From contig OZ024858.1 of the NCBI GenBank assembly GCA_964017155.1, positions 25,327,187-25,391,186 of the forward strand: DNA of 64,000 nucleotides. Reading direction: 5' to 3'. The position numbers were made by a program, and so were the translations under genes. Shown here one piece after another: positions 33,807-47,080 of this stretch (position 1 is its first letter; each line of letters opens with the position of its first letter). A model generated the notes under the pieces. It ran no database searches, had not been told where the DNA came from, and saw only the letters and a list, made by a program, of their open reading frames with translations. Origin of the DNA: Oasisia sp. SBJ-2009 (Eukaryota > Annelida > Polychaeta > Sabellida > Siboglinidae).

Positions 33807-36015
33807 GATACTTTCCGCGGTGCTATCTCGGCCTCTTCTTTTCAGTTACATTATTTTCCATCATATTTTGACATTACTTATTTTGAAATATATCAAATAG
33901 CGTGAAAAATAGCTCGATCAATCGTCTAAGTAAAACGTTTCGATTGTGAGAACTGTAACATTTAAACTAATGTCCATTCGCACTTGCTATGATACATATG
34001 TCGATGTCAAGTTATCGTTCATTTGATTCTCCCAGTGATCGGCCTACATTATCATCTACCTCAACACGTTATATAAATAAAATAACTTGATAAAAACAAG
34101 GCTTCACCCACTTTCGAATGACTTTTCTGCGTCGCCAGTCTTCATATCTTCGAGCCTGGTCGGTCAGTAATGCTGCCAGAAGTCGTCAGCCATGTGTCGC
34201 TGTATCTTCACCGGGCGCATACACCTGATAAAAACAATAAAAGAGCGTTACAATGTGCACGGTGTCTAACAACATTGAAACGAGCATGCTCAATTCTTAC
34301 ATATGCCCACATTCTTTAACCCAACTGGCGTCAAAGGCGCAAATCCCACAGCGAAGCGGTCGAAATTACACTAAAGAAACCGGCATCTCTCGCCAGCATT
34401 CGGGTGCGCGCCACAGTAATGGCGGCAAACCGGAAGACGCGCCACAACAATACGGTGACGTCACGACAATACGGCAGACGCGCCATTTACGTTCCTCTCG
34501 ATTTCAGATTTCAAGATGGCGACGCCGTTGATCTAAGCAAACTGGGGGGGCTCTTTCTTCCATCTTTTCCTTCTTTCTTTCAATGTTTTACTTGCGCTAG
34601 CCTATTTCGCAATAAGGTGCACACACAGGACTACAGTTGCATTATGGTACAACGGCCTGAGCGACATTCGGGTACTTTTTGTGCAAGATGCAAGTCAATG
34701 TGCATGGTGTATAACACCGATTAGATTCAACAATGTCAGACTCTCTCCATTGATTGTTATACCAAATATAACAGGCCTGCTGCGTCCGCGCGTATTAAAA
34801 CCACTACACTTCCAACGCCTCTCGTAATGAAGTGTCAAATGTAGGAGCAATTGAGGTTGGTTTGCACTCTGCACAATTCTTGTCGGAAATGGAACAGAAT
34901 ATTCATTTTTTCTTATTCACACTATACTGTATATGGTGCAGACCACTCTTCGATGAGTTGTCTCAATGTCTCAAGCAGCTTTCCACCTCTGTCTAGGCAA
35001 ATAGAAGTTTGGGCAGTATATAATTTAACATTCGAATTGCTGAGCTTCAAATTACTACACTCAACGACAGAAGTTCCGTCCATTGTGTTGGCAATCTACT
35101 CTCTGCGATCTGGAACTGTAAAACGTGTTAGCGGCGACGCCACGAGGGTGTGTGCAGGCTGCGCAAAGATGTATATGAAGCATTATATGCCATCCCAAGC
35201 GATAAAAGACGTTCGTTCGCATACAGATTTACTCTGTAATGTAATACTCTGTGGCGGATTTATAATTTGTGTAGCTAGCTGAACATCAACGATGATATGC
35301 TGCGACCATTGGCTGTTGGTTGCTATGTGGTTTCGTTTTGATATTGAACTTGCGAAATGTCTGCTCTTTGGTTTCAAGTCTTCCTATTTGAGTCCGAAGT
35401 GTGAGCGACACAGCCCCTCTGAGAATGCGACGCGAGAGTAGTGGTGCACCCCTCGCAAGTGTAGTATGTCATTTCGTAGTCGTCTGGGTAGTTTGGAATA
35501 ACTTTTGTTTTCTCGTATGGTACTTCGCCATGACTGTTATGTCTAGCTTTTGGCGATACCTGTTTGTCGGCATAGCGCTCATGACATGGCCAAAAACCTG
35601 GTCTGTTGTCATTGATCACTGTAGCATATGCTATTGTTTCAATGGCAATGTCTGAAAATATGCAACCGGTCTACGTCACTACCTGATACAAATATGCGTA
35701 CCGAGAAATGTGTGACTGCAATAAATACTGGTCTCAAAACATCGAATGATTCCTACACTTGTTTCAGAAGGAAGACAAATCAAATGCGTACCCGTGGGTT
35801 ACAATATTGTAGCAAAGACTTATAGGCACTTGTGTAGGTTGCCTTTTCATGGTGTTTCCTAAGTATGCTGTTTCCACTCGAGATTAATGCGTTGTGTTTG
35901 GTGTCATGGCGAGCCAAGTGTCATCTACTGAACCGTATTGAGTGGGTGTATGTGTGCACGCGAGAATGTGTGTGACATTCTCCGTGCGAATGGGGCTTAT
36001 GCATATAAATGTTAA
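33807..36015 (+). repeat. array unit U6, type A2
   Basis: Near-copy of U3, with private ttctttaaccc (34313) and ggtgcacacac (34617). It shares catatcttcgag with U8-U11 and U13, and cacagcgaagcgg with U8 and U9. Starts the second A2-A1-A1 trimer. Confidence 0.95.
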
Positions 36016-38231
36016 GATACTTTCCGCGGTGCTATCTCGGCCTCTTCTTTTCAGTTACATTATTTTCCATCATATTTTGACATTACTTATTTTGAAATAT
36101 ATAAAAATAGCGTGAAAAATAGCTCGATCAATCGTCTAAGTAAAACGTTTCGATTGTGAGAACTGTAACATTTAAACTAATGTCCATTCGCACTTGCTAT
36201 GATACATATGTCGATGTCAAGCTATCGTTCATTTGATTCTCCCAGTGATCGGCCTACATTATCATCTACCTCAACACGTTATATAAATAAAATAACTTGA
36301 TAAAAACAAGGCTTCACCCACTTTCGAATGACTTTTCTGCGTCGCCAGTCTTCATATCATCGAGCCTGGTCGGTCAGTAATGCTGCCAGAAGTCGTCAGC
36401 CATGTGTCGCTGTATCTTCACCGGGCACATACACCTGATAAAACCAATAAAAGAGCGTTACAATGTGCACGGTGTCTAACAACATTGAAACGAGCATGCT
36501 CAATTCTTACATATGCCCACATTCTTTCACCCAACTGGCGTCAAAGGCGCAAATCCCACAGCGATGCGGTCGAGATTACACTAAAGAAACCGGCATCTCT
36601 CGCCAGCATTCGGGTGCGCGCCACAGTAATGGCGGCAAACCGGAAGACGCGCCACAACAATACGGTGACGTCACGACAATACGGCAGACGCGCCATTTAC
36701 GTTCCTCTCGATTTCAGATTTCAAGATGGCGACGCCGTTGATCTAAGCAAACTGGGGGAGGGGCTCTTTCTTCCATCTTTTCCTTCTTTCTTTCAATGTT
36801 TTACTTGCGCTAGCCTATTTCGCAATAAGGTACACACACAGGACTACAGTTGCATTATGGTACAACGGCCTGAGCGACATTCGGGTACTTTTTGTGCAAG
36901 ATGCAAGTCAATGTGCGTGGTGTATAACACCGATTAGATTCAACAATGTCAGACTCTCTCCATTGATTGTTATACGAAATATATCAGGCCTGCTGCGTCC
37001 GCGCATATTAAGACCACTACACTACCCGCGCCTGTCGTAATGAAGTGTCAAATGTAGGAGCAATTGAGGTTGGTTTGTATTCTGCACAATTCATGTCGGA
37101 AATAGAACAGAATATTCATATATTTGTTCTCATTCACAGTATACTGTATACGGTGCAGACCACTCTTCGATGAGTTGTCTCAATGTCTCAAGCAGCTTTC
37201 CACCTCTGTCTAGGCAAATAGAAGTTTGGGCAGTATATAATTTAACATTCGAATTGCTGAGCTTCAAATTACTACACTCAACGACAGAAGTTCCGTCCAT
37301 TGTGTTGGCAATCTACTCTCTGCGATCTGGAACTGTAAAACGTGTTAGCGGCGACGCCACGAGGGTGTGTGCAGGCTGCGCAAAGATGTATATGAAGCAT
37401 TATATGCCATCCCAAGCGATAAAAGACGTTCGTTCGCATACAGATTTACTCTGTAATGTAATACTCTGTGGCGGATTTATAATTTGTGTAGCTAGCTGAA
37501 CATCAACGATGATATGCTGCGACCATTGGCTGTTGGTTGCTATGTGGTTTCGTTTTGATATTGAACTTGCGAAATGTCTGCTCTTTGGTTTCAAGTCTTC
37601 CTATTTGAGTCCGAAGTGTGAGCGACACAGCCCCTCTGAGAATGCGACGCGAGAGTAGTGGTGCACCCCTCGCAAGTCTAGTATATCATTTCGTAGTCGT
37701 CTGGGTAGTTTGGAATAACTTTTGTTTTCTCGTATGGTACTTCGCCATGACTGTTATGTCTAGCTTTTGGCGTTACCTGTTTGTCGGCATAGCGCTCATG
37801 ACATGGCCAAAAACCTGGTATGTTGGCACTGATCACTGTAGCATATGCTATTGTTTCAATGGCAATGTCTGAAAATACGCAGCCGGTCTACGTCAATACC
37901 TGATACAAATATGCGTGCCGAAAAATGTGTGACTGCAATAAATACTGTCTCAAAACATAGAATGATTCCTACACTTGTTTCAGAAGGAAGACAAATCAAA
38001 TGCGTACCCGTGGATTACAATATTGTAGCAAAGACGTATAGGCACTTGTGTAGGTTGCCTTTTCATGCTGATTCCTAAGTATGCTGTTTCCACTCGAGAT
38101 TAATGCGTTGTGTTTGGTGTCATGACGAGCAAAGGGTCATCTACTGAACCGTATTGAGTGGGTGGATGTGTGCACGCGAGAATGTGTGTGACATTCTCCG
38201 TGCGAATGGGGCTTATGCATATCAATGTTAA
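36016..38231 (+). repeat. array unit U7, type A1
   Basis: A1 at its 3' end but with the A2-like ccgtccattg at 37291, so it is a mosaic. Its G run is interrupted (gggggagggg), and it has a private atataaaaatagcg. It shares tcaatacctg and ccgaaaaatg with U2. Confidence 0.95.
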
Positions 38232-40443
38232 GATACTTTCCGCGGTGCTATCTCGGCCTCTTCTTTTCAGTTACATTATTTTCCATCATATTTTGACATT
38301 ACTTATTTTGAAATATATCAAATAGCGTGAAAAATAGCTCGATCAATCGTCTAAGTAAAACGTTTCGATTGTGAGAACTGTAACATTTAAACTAATGTCC
38401 ATTCGCACTTGCTATGATACATATGTCGATGTCAAGTTATCGTTCATTTGATTCTCCCAGTGATCGGCCTACATTATCATCTACCTCAACACGTTATATA
38501 AATAAAATAACTTGATAAAAACAAGGCTTCACCCACTTTCGAATGACTTTTCTGCGTCGCCAGTCTTCATATCTTCGAGCCTGGTCGGTCAGTAATGCTG
38601 CCAGAAGTCGTCAGCCATGTGTCGCTGTATCTTCACCGGGCGCATACACCTGATAAAAACAATAAAAGAGCGTTACAATGTGCACGGTGTCTAACAACAT
38701 TGAAACGAGCATGCTCAATTCTTACATATGCCCACATTCTTTCACCCAACTGGCGTCAAAGGCGCAAATCCCACAGCGAAGCGGTCGAAATTACACTAAA
38801 GAAACCGGCATCTCTCGCCAGCATTCGGGTGCGCGCCACAGTAATGGCGGCAAACCGGAAGACGCGCCACAACAATACGGTGACGTCACGACAATACGGC
38901 AGACGCGCCATTTACGTTCCTCTCGATTTCAGATTTCAAGATGGCGACGCCGTTGATCTAAGCAAACTGGGGGGGCTCTTTCTTCCATATTTTCCTTCTT
39001 TCTTTCAATGTTTTACTTGCGCTAGCCTATTTCGCAATAAGGTACATACACAGGACTACAGTTGCATTATGGTACAACGGCCTGAGCGACATTCGGGTAT
39101 TTTTTGTGCAAGATGCAAGTCAATGTGCATGGTGTATAACACCGATTAGATTCAACAATGTCAGACTCTCTCCATTGATTGTTATACGAAATATATCAGG
39201 CCTGCTGCGTCCGCGCATATTAAGACCACTACACTACCCGCGCCTGTCGTAATGAAGTGTCAAATGTAGGAGCAATTGAGGTTGGTTTGTATTCTGCACA
39301 ATTCATGTCGGAAATAGAACAGAATATTCATATATTTGTTCTCATTCACAGTATACTGTATACGGTGCAGACCACTCTTCGATGAGTTGTCTCAATGTCT
39401 CAAGCAGCTTTCCACCTCTGTCTAGGCAAATAGAAGTTTGGGCAGTATATAATTTAACATTCGAATTGCTGAGCTTCAAATTACTACACTCAACGACAGA
39501 AGTTGCGTTCATTGTGTTGGCAATCTACTCTCTGCGATCTGGAACTGTAAAACGTGTTAGCGGCGACGCCACGAGGGTGTGTGCAGGCTGCGCAAAGATG
39601 TATATGAAGCATTATATGCCATCCCAAGCGATAAAAGACGTTCGTTCGCATACAGATTTACTCTGTAATGTAATACTCTGTGGCGGATTTATAATTTGTG
39701 TAGCTAGCTGAACATCAACGATGATATGCTGCGACCATTGGCAGTTGGTTGCTATGTGGTTTCGTTTTGATATTGAACTTGCGAAATGTCTGCTCTTTGG
39801 TTTCAAGTCTTCCTATTTGAGTCCGAAGTGTGAGCGACACAGCCCCTCTGAGAATGCGACGCGAGAGTAGTGGTGCACCCCTCGCAAGTCTAGTATATCA
39901 TTTCGTAGTCGTCTGGGTAGTTTGGAATAACTTTTGTTTTCTCGTATGGTACTTCGCCATGACTGTTATGTCTAGCTTTTGGCGTTACCTGTTTGTCGGC
40001 ATAGCGCTCATGACATGGCCAAAAACCTGGTATGTTGGCACTGATCACTGTAGCATATGCTATTGTTTCAATGGCAATGTCTGAAAATACGCAGCCGGTC
40101 TACGTCACTACCTGATACAAATATGCGTGCCGAGAAATGTGTGATTGCAATAAATACTGTCTCAAAACATAGAATGATTCCTACACTTGTTTCAGAAGGA
40201 AGATAAATCAAATGCGTACCCGTGGGTTACAATATTGTAGCAAAGACTTATAGGCATTTGTGTAGGTTGCCTTTTCATGCTGATTCCTAAGTATGCTGTT
40301 TCCACTCGAGATTAATGCGTTGTGTTTGGTGTCATGACGAGCAAAGGGTCATCTACTGAACCGTATTGAGTGGGTGGATGTGTGCACGCGAGAATGTGTG
40401 TGACATTCTCCGTGCGAATGGGGCTTATGCATATCAATGTTAA
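38232..40443 (+). repeat. array unit U8, type A1
   Basis: Its first ~940 bp are nearly identical to U9, sharing private changes ccatattttcc, ggtacatacac and gggtattttttg. The rest is A1 and differs from U9. Confidence 0.95.
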
Positions 40444-42652
40444 GATACTTTCCGCGGTGCTATCTCGGCCTCTTCTTTTCAGTTACATTATTTTCCATCA
40501 TATTTTGACATTACTTATTTTGAAATATATCAAATAGCGTGAAAAATAGCTCGATCAATCGTCTAAGTAAAACGTTTCGATTGTGAGAACTGTAACATTT
40601 AAACTAATGTCCATTCGCACTTGCTATGATACATATGTCGATGTCAAGTTATCGTTCATTTGATTCTCCCAGTGATCGGCCTACATTATCATCTACCTCA
40701 ACACGTTATATAAATAAAATAACTTGATAAAAACAAGGCTTCACCCACTTTCGAATGACTTTTCTGCGTCGCCAGTCTTCATATCTTCGAGCCTGGTCGG
40801 TCAGTAATGCTGCCAGAAGTCGTCAGCCATGTGTCGCTGTATCTTCACCGGGCGCATACACCTGATAAAAACAATAAAAGAGCGTTACAATGTGCACGGT
40901 GTCTAACAACATTGAAACGAGCATGCTCAATTCTTACATATGCCCACATTCTTTCACCCAACTGGCGTCAAAGGCGCAAATCCCACAGCGAAGCGGTCGA
41001 AATTACACTAAAGAAACCGGCATCTCTCGCCAGCATTCGGGTGCGCGCCACAGTAATGGCGGCAAACCGGAAGACGCGCCACAACAATACGGTGACGTCA
41101 CGACAATACGGCAGACGCGCCATTTACGTTCCTCTCGATTTCAGATTTCAAGATGGCGACGCCGTTGATCTAAGCAAACTGGGGGGGCTCTTTCTTCCAT
41201 ATTTTCCTTCTTTCTTTCAATGTTTTACTTGCGCTAGCCTATTTCGCAATAAGGTACATACACAGGACTACAGTTGCATTATGGTACAACGGCCTGAGCG
41301 ACATTCGGGTATTTTTTGTGCAAGATGCAAGTCAATGTGCATGGTGTATAACACCGATTAGATTCAACAATGTCAGACTCTCTCCATTGATTGTTATACC
41401 AAATATAACAGGCCTGCTGCGTCCGCGCGTATTAATACCACTACACTTCCAACGCCTCTCGTAATGAAGTGTCAAATGTAGGAGCAATTGAGGTTGGTTT
41501 GCACTCTGCACAATTCTTGTCGGAAATGGAACAGAATATTCATTTTTTCTTATTCACACTATACTGTATATGGTGCAGACCACTCTTCGATGAGTTGTCT
41601 CAATGTCTCAAGCAGCTTTCCACCTCTGTCTAGGCAAATAGAAGTTTGGGCAGTATATAATTTAACATTCGAATTGCTGAGCTTCAAATTACTACACTCA
41701 ACGACAGAAGTTCCGTCCATTGTGTTGGCAATCTACTCTCTGCGATCTGGAACTGTAAAACGTGTTAGCGGCGACGCCACGAGGGTGTGTGCAGACTGCG
41801 CAAAGATGTATATGAAGCATTATATGCCATCCCAAGCGATAAAAGACGTTCGTTCGCATACAGATTTACTCTGTAATGTAATACTCTGTGGCGGATTTAT
41901 AATTTGTGTAGCTAGCTGAACATCAACGATGATATGCTGCGACCATTGGCTGTTGGTTGCTATGTGGTTTCGTTTTGATATTGAACTTGCGAAATGTCTG
42001 CTCTTTGGTTTCAAGTCTTCCTATTTGAGTCCGAAGTGTGAGCGACACAGCCCCTCTGAGAATGCGACGCGAGAGTAGTGGTGCACCCCTCGCAAGTGTA
42101 GTATGTCATTTCGTAGTCGTCTGGGTAGTTTGGAATAACTTTTGTTTTCTCGTATGGTACTTCGCCATGACTGTTATGTCTAGCTTTTGGCGATACCTGT
42201 TTGTCGGCATAGCGCTCATGACATGGCCAAAAACCTGGTCTGTTGTCATTGATCACTGTAGCATATGCTATTGTTTCAATGGCAATGTCTGAAAATATGC
42301 AGCCGGTCTACGTCACTACCTGATACAAATATGCGTACCGAGAAATGTGTGACTGCAATAAATACTGGTCTCAAAACATCGAATGATTCCTACACTTGTT
42401 TCAGAAGGAAGACAAATCAAATGCGTACCCGTGGGTTACAATATTGTAGCAAAGACTTATAGGCACTTGTGTAGGTTGCCTTTTCATGGTGTTTCCTAAG
42501 TATGCTGTTTCCACTCGAGATTAATGCGTTGTTTTTGGTGTCATGGCGAGCCAAGTGTCATCTACTGAACCGTATTGAGTGGGTGTATGTGTGCACGCGA
42601 GAATGTGTGTGACATTCTCCGTGCGAATGGGGCTTATGCATATAAATGTTAA
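40444..42652 (+). repeat. array unit U9, type A2 with U8-like 5' half
   Basis: The 5' part equals U8. After about 41397 it switches to A2 (ttataccaaatataacagg). It carries attaataccac, shared with U10. Confidence 0.95.
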
Positions 42653-44863
42653 GATACTTTCCGCGGTGCTATCTCGGCCTCTTCTTTTCAGTTACATTAT
42701 TTTCCATCATATTTTGACATTACTTATTTTGAAATATATCAAATAGCGTGAAAAATAGCTCGATTAATCGTCTAAGTAAAACGTTTCGATTGTGAGAACT
42801 GTAACATTTAAACTAATGTCCATTCGCACTTGCTATGATACATATGTCGATGTCAAGTTATCGTTCATTTGATTCTCCCAGTGATCGGCCTACATTATCA
42901 TCTACCTCAACACGTTATATAAATAAAATAACTTGATAAAAACAAGGCTTCACCCACTTTCGAATGACTTTTCTGCGTCGCCAGTCTTCATATCTTCGAG
43001 CCTGGTCGGTCAGTAATGCTGCCAGAAGTCGTCAGCCATGTGTCGCTGTATCTTCACCGGGCACATACACCTGATAAAACCAATAAAAGAGCGTTACAAT
43101 GTGCACGGTGTCTAACAACATTGAAACGAGCATGCTCAATTCTTACATATGCCCACATTCTTTCACCCAACTGGCGTCAAAGGCGCAAATCCCACAGCGA
43201 TGCGGTCGAGATTACACTAAAGAAACCGGCATCTCTCGCCAGCATTCGGGTGCGCGCCACAGTAATGGCGGCAAACCGGAAGACGCGCCACAACAATACG
43301 GTGACGTCACGACAATACGGCAGACGCGCCATTTACGTTCCTCTCGATTTCAGATTTCAAGATGGCGACGCCGTTGATCTAAGCAAACTGGGGGGGGGCT
43401 CTTTCTTCCATCTTTTCCTTCTTTCTTTCAATGTTTTACTTGCGCTAGCCTATTTCGCAATAAGGTACACACACAGGACTACAGTTGCATTATGGTACAA
43501 CGGCCTGAGCGACATTCGGGTACTTTTTGTGCAAGATGCAAGTCAATGTGCGTGGTGTATAACACCGATTAGATTCAACAATGTCAGACTCTCTCCATTG
43601 ATTGTTATACGAAATATATCAGGCCTGCTGCGTCCGCGCATATTAATACCACTACACTTCCAACGCCTCTCGTAATGAAGTGTCAAATGTAGGAGCAATT
43701 GAGGTTGGTTTGCACTCTGCACAATTCTTGTCGGAAATGGAACAGAATATTCATTTTTTCTTATTCACACTATACTGTATATGGTGCAGACCACTCTTCG
43801 ATGAGTTGTCTCAATGTCTCAAGCAGCTTTCCACCTCTGTCTAGGCAAATAGAAGTTTGGGCAGTATATAATTTAACATTCGAATTGCTGAGCTTCAAAT
43901 TACTACACTCAACGACAGAAGTTCCGTCCATTGTGTTGGCAATCTACTCTCTGCGATCTGGAACTGTAAAACGTGTTAGCGGCGACGCCACGAGGGTGTG
44001 TGCAGGCTGCGCAAAGATGTATATGAAGCATTATATGCCATCCCAAGCGATAAAAGACGTTCGTTCGCATACAGATTTACTCTGTAATGTAATACTCTGT
44101 GGCGGATTTATAATTTGTGTAGCTAGCTGAACATCAACGATGATATGCTGCGACCATTGGCTGTTGGTTGCTATGTGGTTTCGTTTTGATATTGAACTTG
44201 CGAAATGTCTGCTCTTTGGTTTCAAGTCTTCCTATTTGAGTCCGAAGTGTGAGCGACACAGCCCCTCTGAGAATGCGACGCGAGAGTAGTGGTGCACCCC
44301 TCGCAAGTGTAGTATGTCATTTCGTAGTCGTCTGGGTAGTTTGGAATAACTTTTGTTTTCTCGTATGGTACTTCGCCATGACTGTTATGTCTAGCTTTTG
44401 GCGATACCTGTTTGTCGGCATAGCGCTCATGACATGGCCAAAAACCTGGTCTGTTGTCATTGATCACTGTAGCATATGCTATTGTTTCAATGGCAATGTC
44501 TGAAAATATGCAGCCGGTCTACGTCACTACCTGATACAAATATGCGTACCGAGAAATGTGTGACTGCAATAAATACTGGTCTCAAAACATCGAATGATTC
44601 CTACACTTGTTTCAGAAGGAAGACAAATCAAATGCGTACCCGTGGGTTACAATATTGTAGCAAAGACTTATAGGCACTTGTGTAGGTTGCCTTTTCATGG
44701 TGTTTCCTAAGTATGCTGTTTCCACTCGAGATTAATGCGTTGTTTTTGGTGTCATGGCGAGCCAAGTGTCATCTACTGAACCGTATTGAGTGGGTGTATG
44801 TGTGCACGCGAGAATGTGTGTGACATTCTCCGTGCGAATGGGGCTTATGCATATAAATGTTAA
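42653..44863 (+). repeat. array unit U10, type A2
   Basis: Shares ctcgattaatcg with U11 only. It has an A1-like middle (ttatacgaaatatatcagg) that switches to A2 at attaataccactacacttcc (about 43642). Starts the third trimer. Poly-G run of nine. Confidence 0.95.
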
Positions 44864-47080
44864 GATACTTTCCGCGGTGCTATCTCGGCCTCTTCTTTTC
44901 AGTTACATTATTTTCCATCATATTTTGACATTACTTATTTTGAAATATATCAAATAGCGTGAAAAATAGCTCGATTAATCGTCTAAGTAAAACGTTTCGA
45001 TTGTGAGAACTGTAACATTTAAACTAATGTCCATTCGCACTTGCTATGATACATATGTCGATGTCAAGTTATCGTTCATTTGATTCTCCCAGTGATCGGC
45101 CTACATTATCATCTACCTCAACACGTTATATAAATAAAATAACTTGATAAAAACAAGGCTTCACCCACTTTCGAATGACTTTTCTGCGTCGCCAGTCTTC
45201 ATATCTTCGAGCCTGGTCGGTCAGTAATGCTGCCAGAAGTCGTCAGCCATGTGTCGCTGTATCTTCACCGGGCACATACACCTGATAAAACCAATAAAAG
45301 AGCGTTACAATGTGCACGGTGTCTAACAACATTGAAACGAGCATGCTCAATTCTTACATATGCCCACATTCTTTCACCCAACTGGCGTCAAAGGCGCAAA
45401 TCCCACAGCGATGCGGTCGAGATTACACTAAAGAAACCGGCATCTCTCGCCAGCATTCGGGTGCGCGCCACAGTAATGGCGGCAAACCGGAAGACGCGCC
45501 ACAACAATACGGTGACGTCACGACAATACGGCAGACGCGCCATTTACGTTCCTCTCGATTTCAGATTTCAAGATGGCGACGCCGTTGATCTAAGCAAACT
45601 GGGGGGGGGGGGCTCTTTCTTCCATCTTTTCCTTCTTTCTTTCAATGTTTTACTTGCGCTAGCCTATTTCGCAATAAGGTACACACACAGGACTACAGTT
45701 GCATTATGGTACAACGGCCTGAGCGACATTCGGGTACTTTTTGTGCAAGATGCAAGTCAATGTGCGTGGTGTATAACACCGATTAGATTCAACAATGTCA
45801 GACTCTCTCCATTGATTGTTATACGAAATATATCAGGCCTGCTGCGTCCGCGCATATTAAGACCATTACACTACCCGCGCCTGTCGTAATGAAGTGTCAA
45901 ATTTAGGAGCAATTGAGGTTGGTTTGTATTCTGCACAATTCATGTCGGAAATAGAACAGAATATTCATATTTTTGTTCTCATTCACAGTATACTGTATAC
46001 GGTGCAGACCACTCTTCGATGAGTTGTCTCAATGTCTCAAGCAGCTTTCCACCTCTGTCTAGGCAAATAGAAGTTTGGGCAGTATATAATTTAACATTCG
46101 AATTGCTGAGCTTCAAATTACTACACTCAACGACAGAAGTTCCGTCCATTGTGTTGGCAATCTACTCTCTGCGATCTGGAACTGTAAAACGTGTTAGCGG
46201 CGACGCCACGAGGGTGTGTGCAGGCTGCGCAAAGATGTATATGAAGCATTATATGCCATCCCAAGCGATAAAAGACGTTCGTTCGCATACAGATTTACTC
46301 TGTAATGTAATACTCTGTGGCGGATTTATAATTTGTGTAGCTAGCTGAACATCAACGATGATATGCTGCGAACATTGGCAGTTGGTTGCTATGTGGTTTC
46401 GTTTTGATATTGAACTTGCGAAATGTCTGCTCTTTGGTTTCAAGTCTTCCTATTTGAGTCCGAAGTGTGAGCGACACAGCCCCTCTGAGAATGCGACGCG
46501 AGAGTAGTGGTGCACCCCTCGCAAGTGTAGTATGTCATTTCGTAGTCGTCTGGGTAGTTTGGAATAACTTTTGTTTTCTCGTATGGTACTTCGCCATGAC
46601 TGTTATGTCTAGCTTTTGGCGTTACCTGTTTGTCGGCATAGTGCTCATGACATGGCCAAAAACCTGGTATGTTGGCACTGATCACTGTAGCATATGCTAT
46701 TGTTTCAATGGCAATGTCTGAAAATACGCAGCCGGTCTACGTCACTACCTGATACAAATATGCGTGCCGAGAAATGTGTGACTGCAATAAATACTGTCTC
46801 AAAACATAGAATGATTCCTACACTTGTTTCAGAAGGAAGATAAATCAAATGCGTACCCGTGGGTTACAATATTGTAGCAAAGACTTATAGGCACTTGTGT
46901 AGGTTGCCTTTTCATGCTGATTCCTAAGTATGCTGTTTCCACTCGAGATTAATGCGTTGTGTTTGGTGTCATGGCGAGCCAAGTGTCATCTACTGAACCG
47001 TATTGAGTGGGTGTATGTGTGCACGCGAGAATGTGTGTGACATTCTCCGTGCGAATGGGGCTTATGCATATAAATGTTAA
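44864..47080 (+). repeat. array unit U11, type A1
   Basis: Poly-G run of 12. Shares ggcatagtgctc with U12 only. Carries ccgtccattg, otherwise typical of A2, and the A2-like gtagtatgtcatttcg, so it is another mosaic. Confidence 0.95.
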
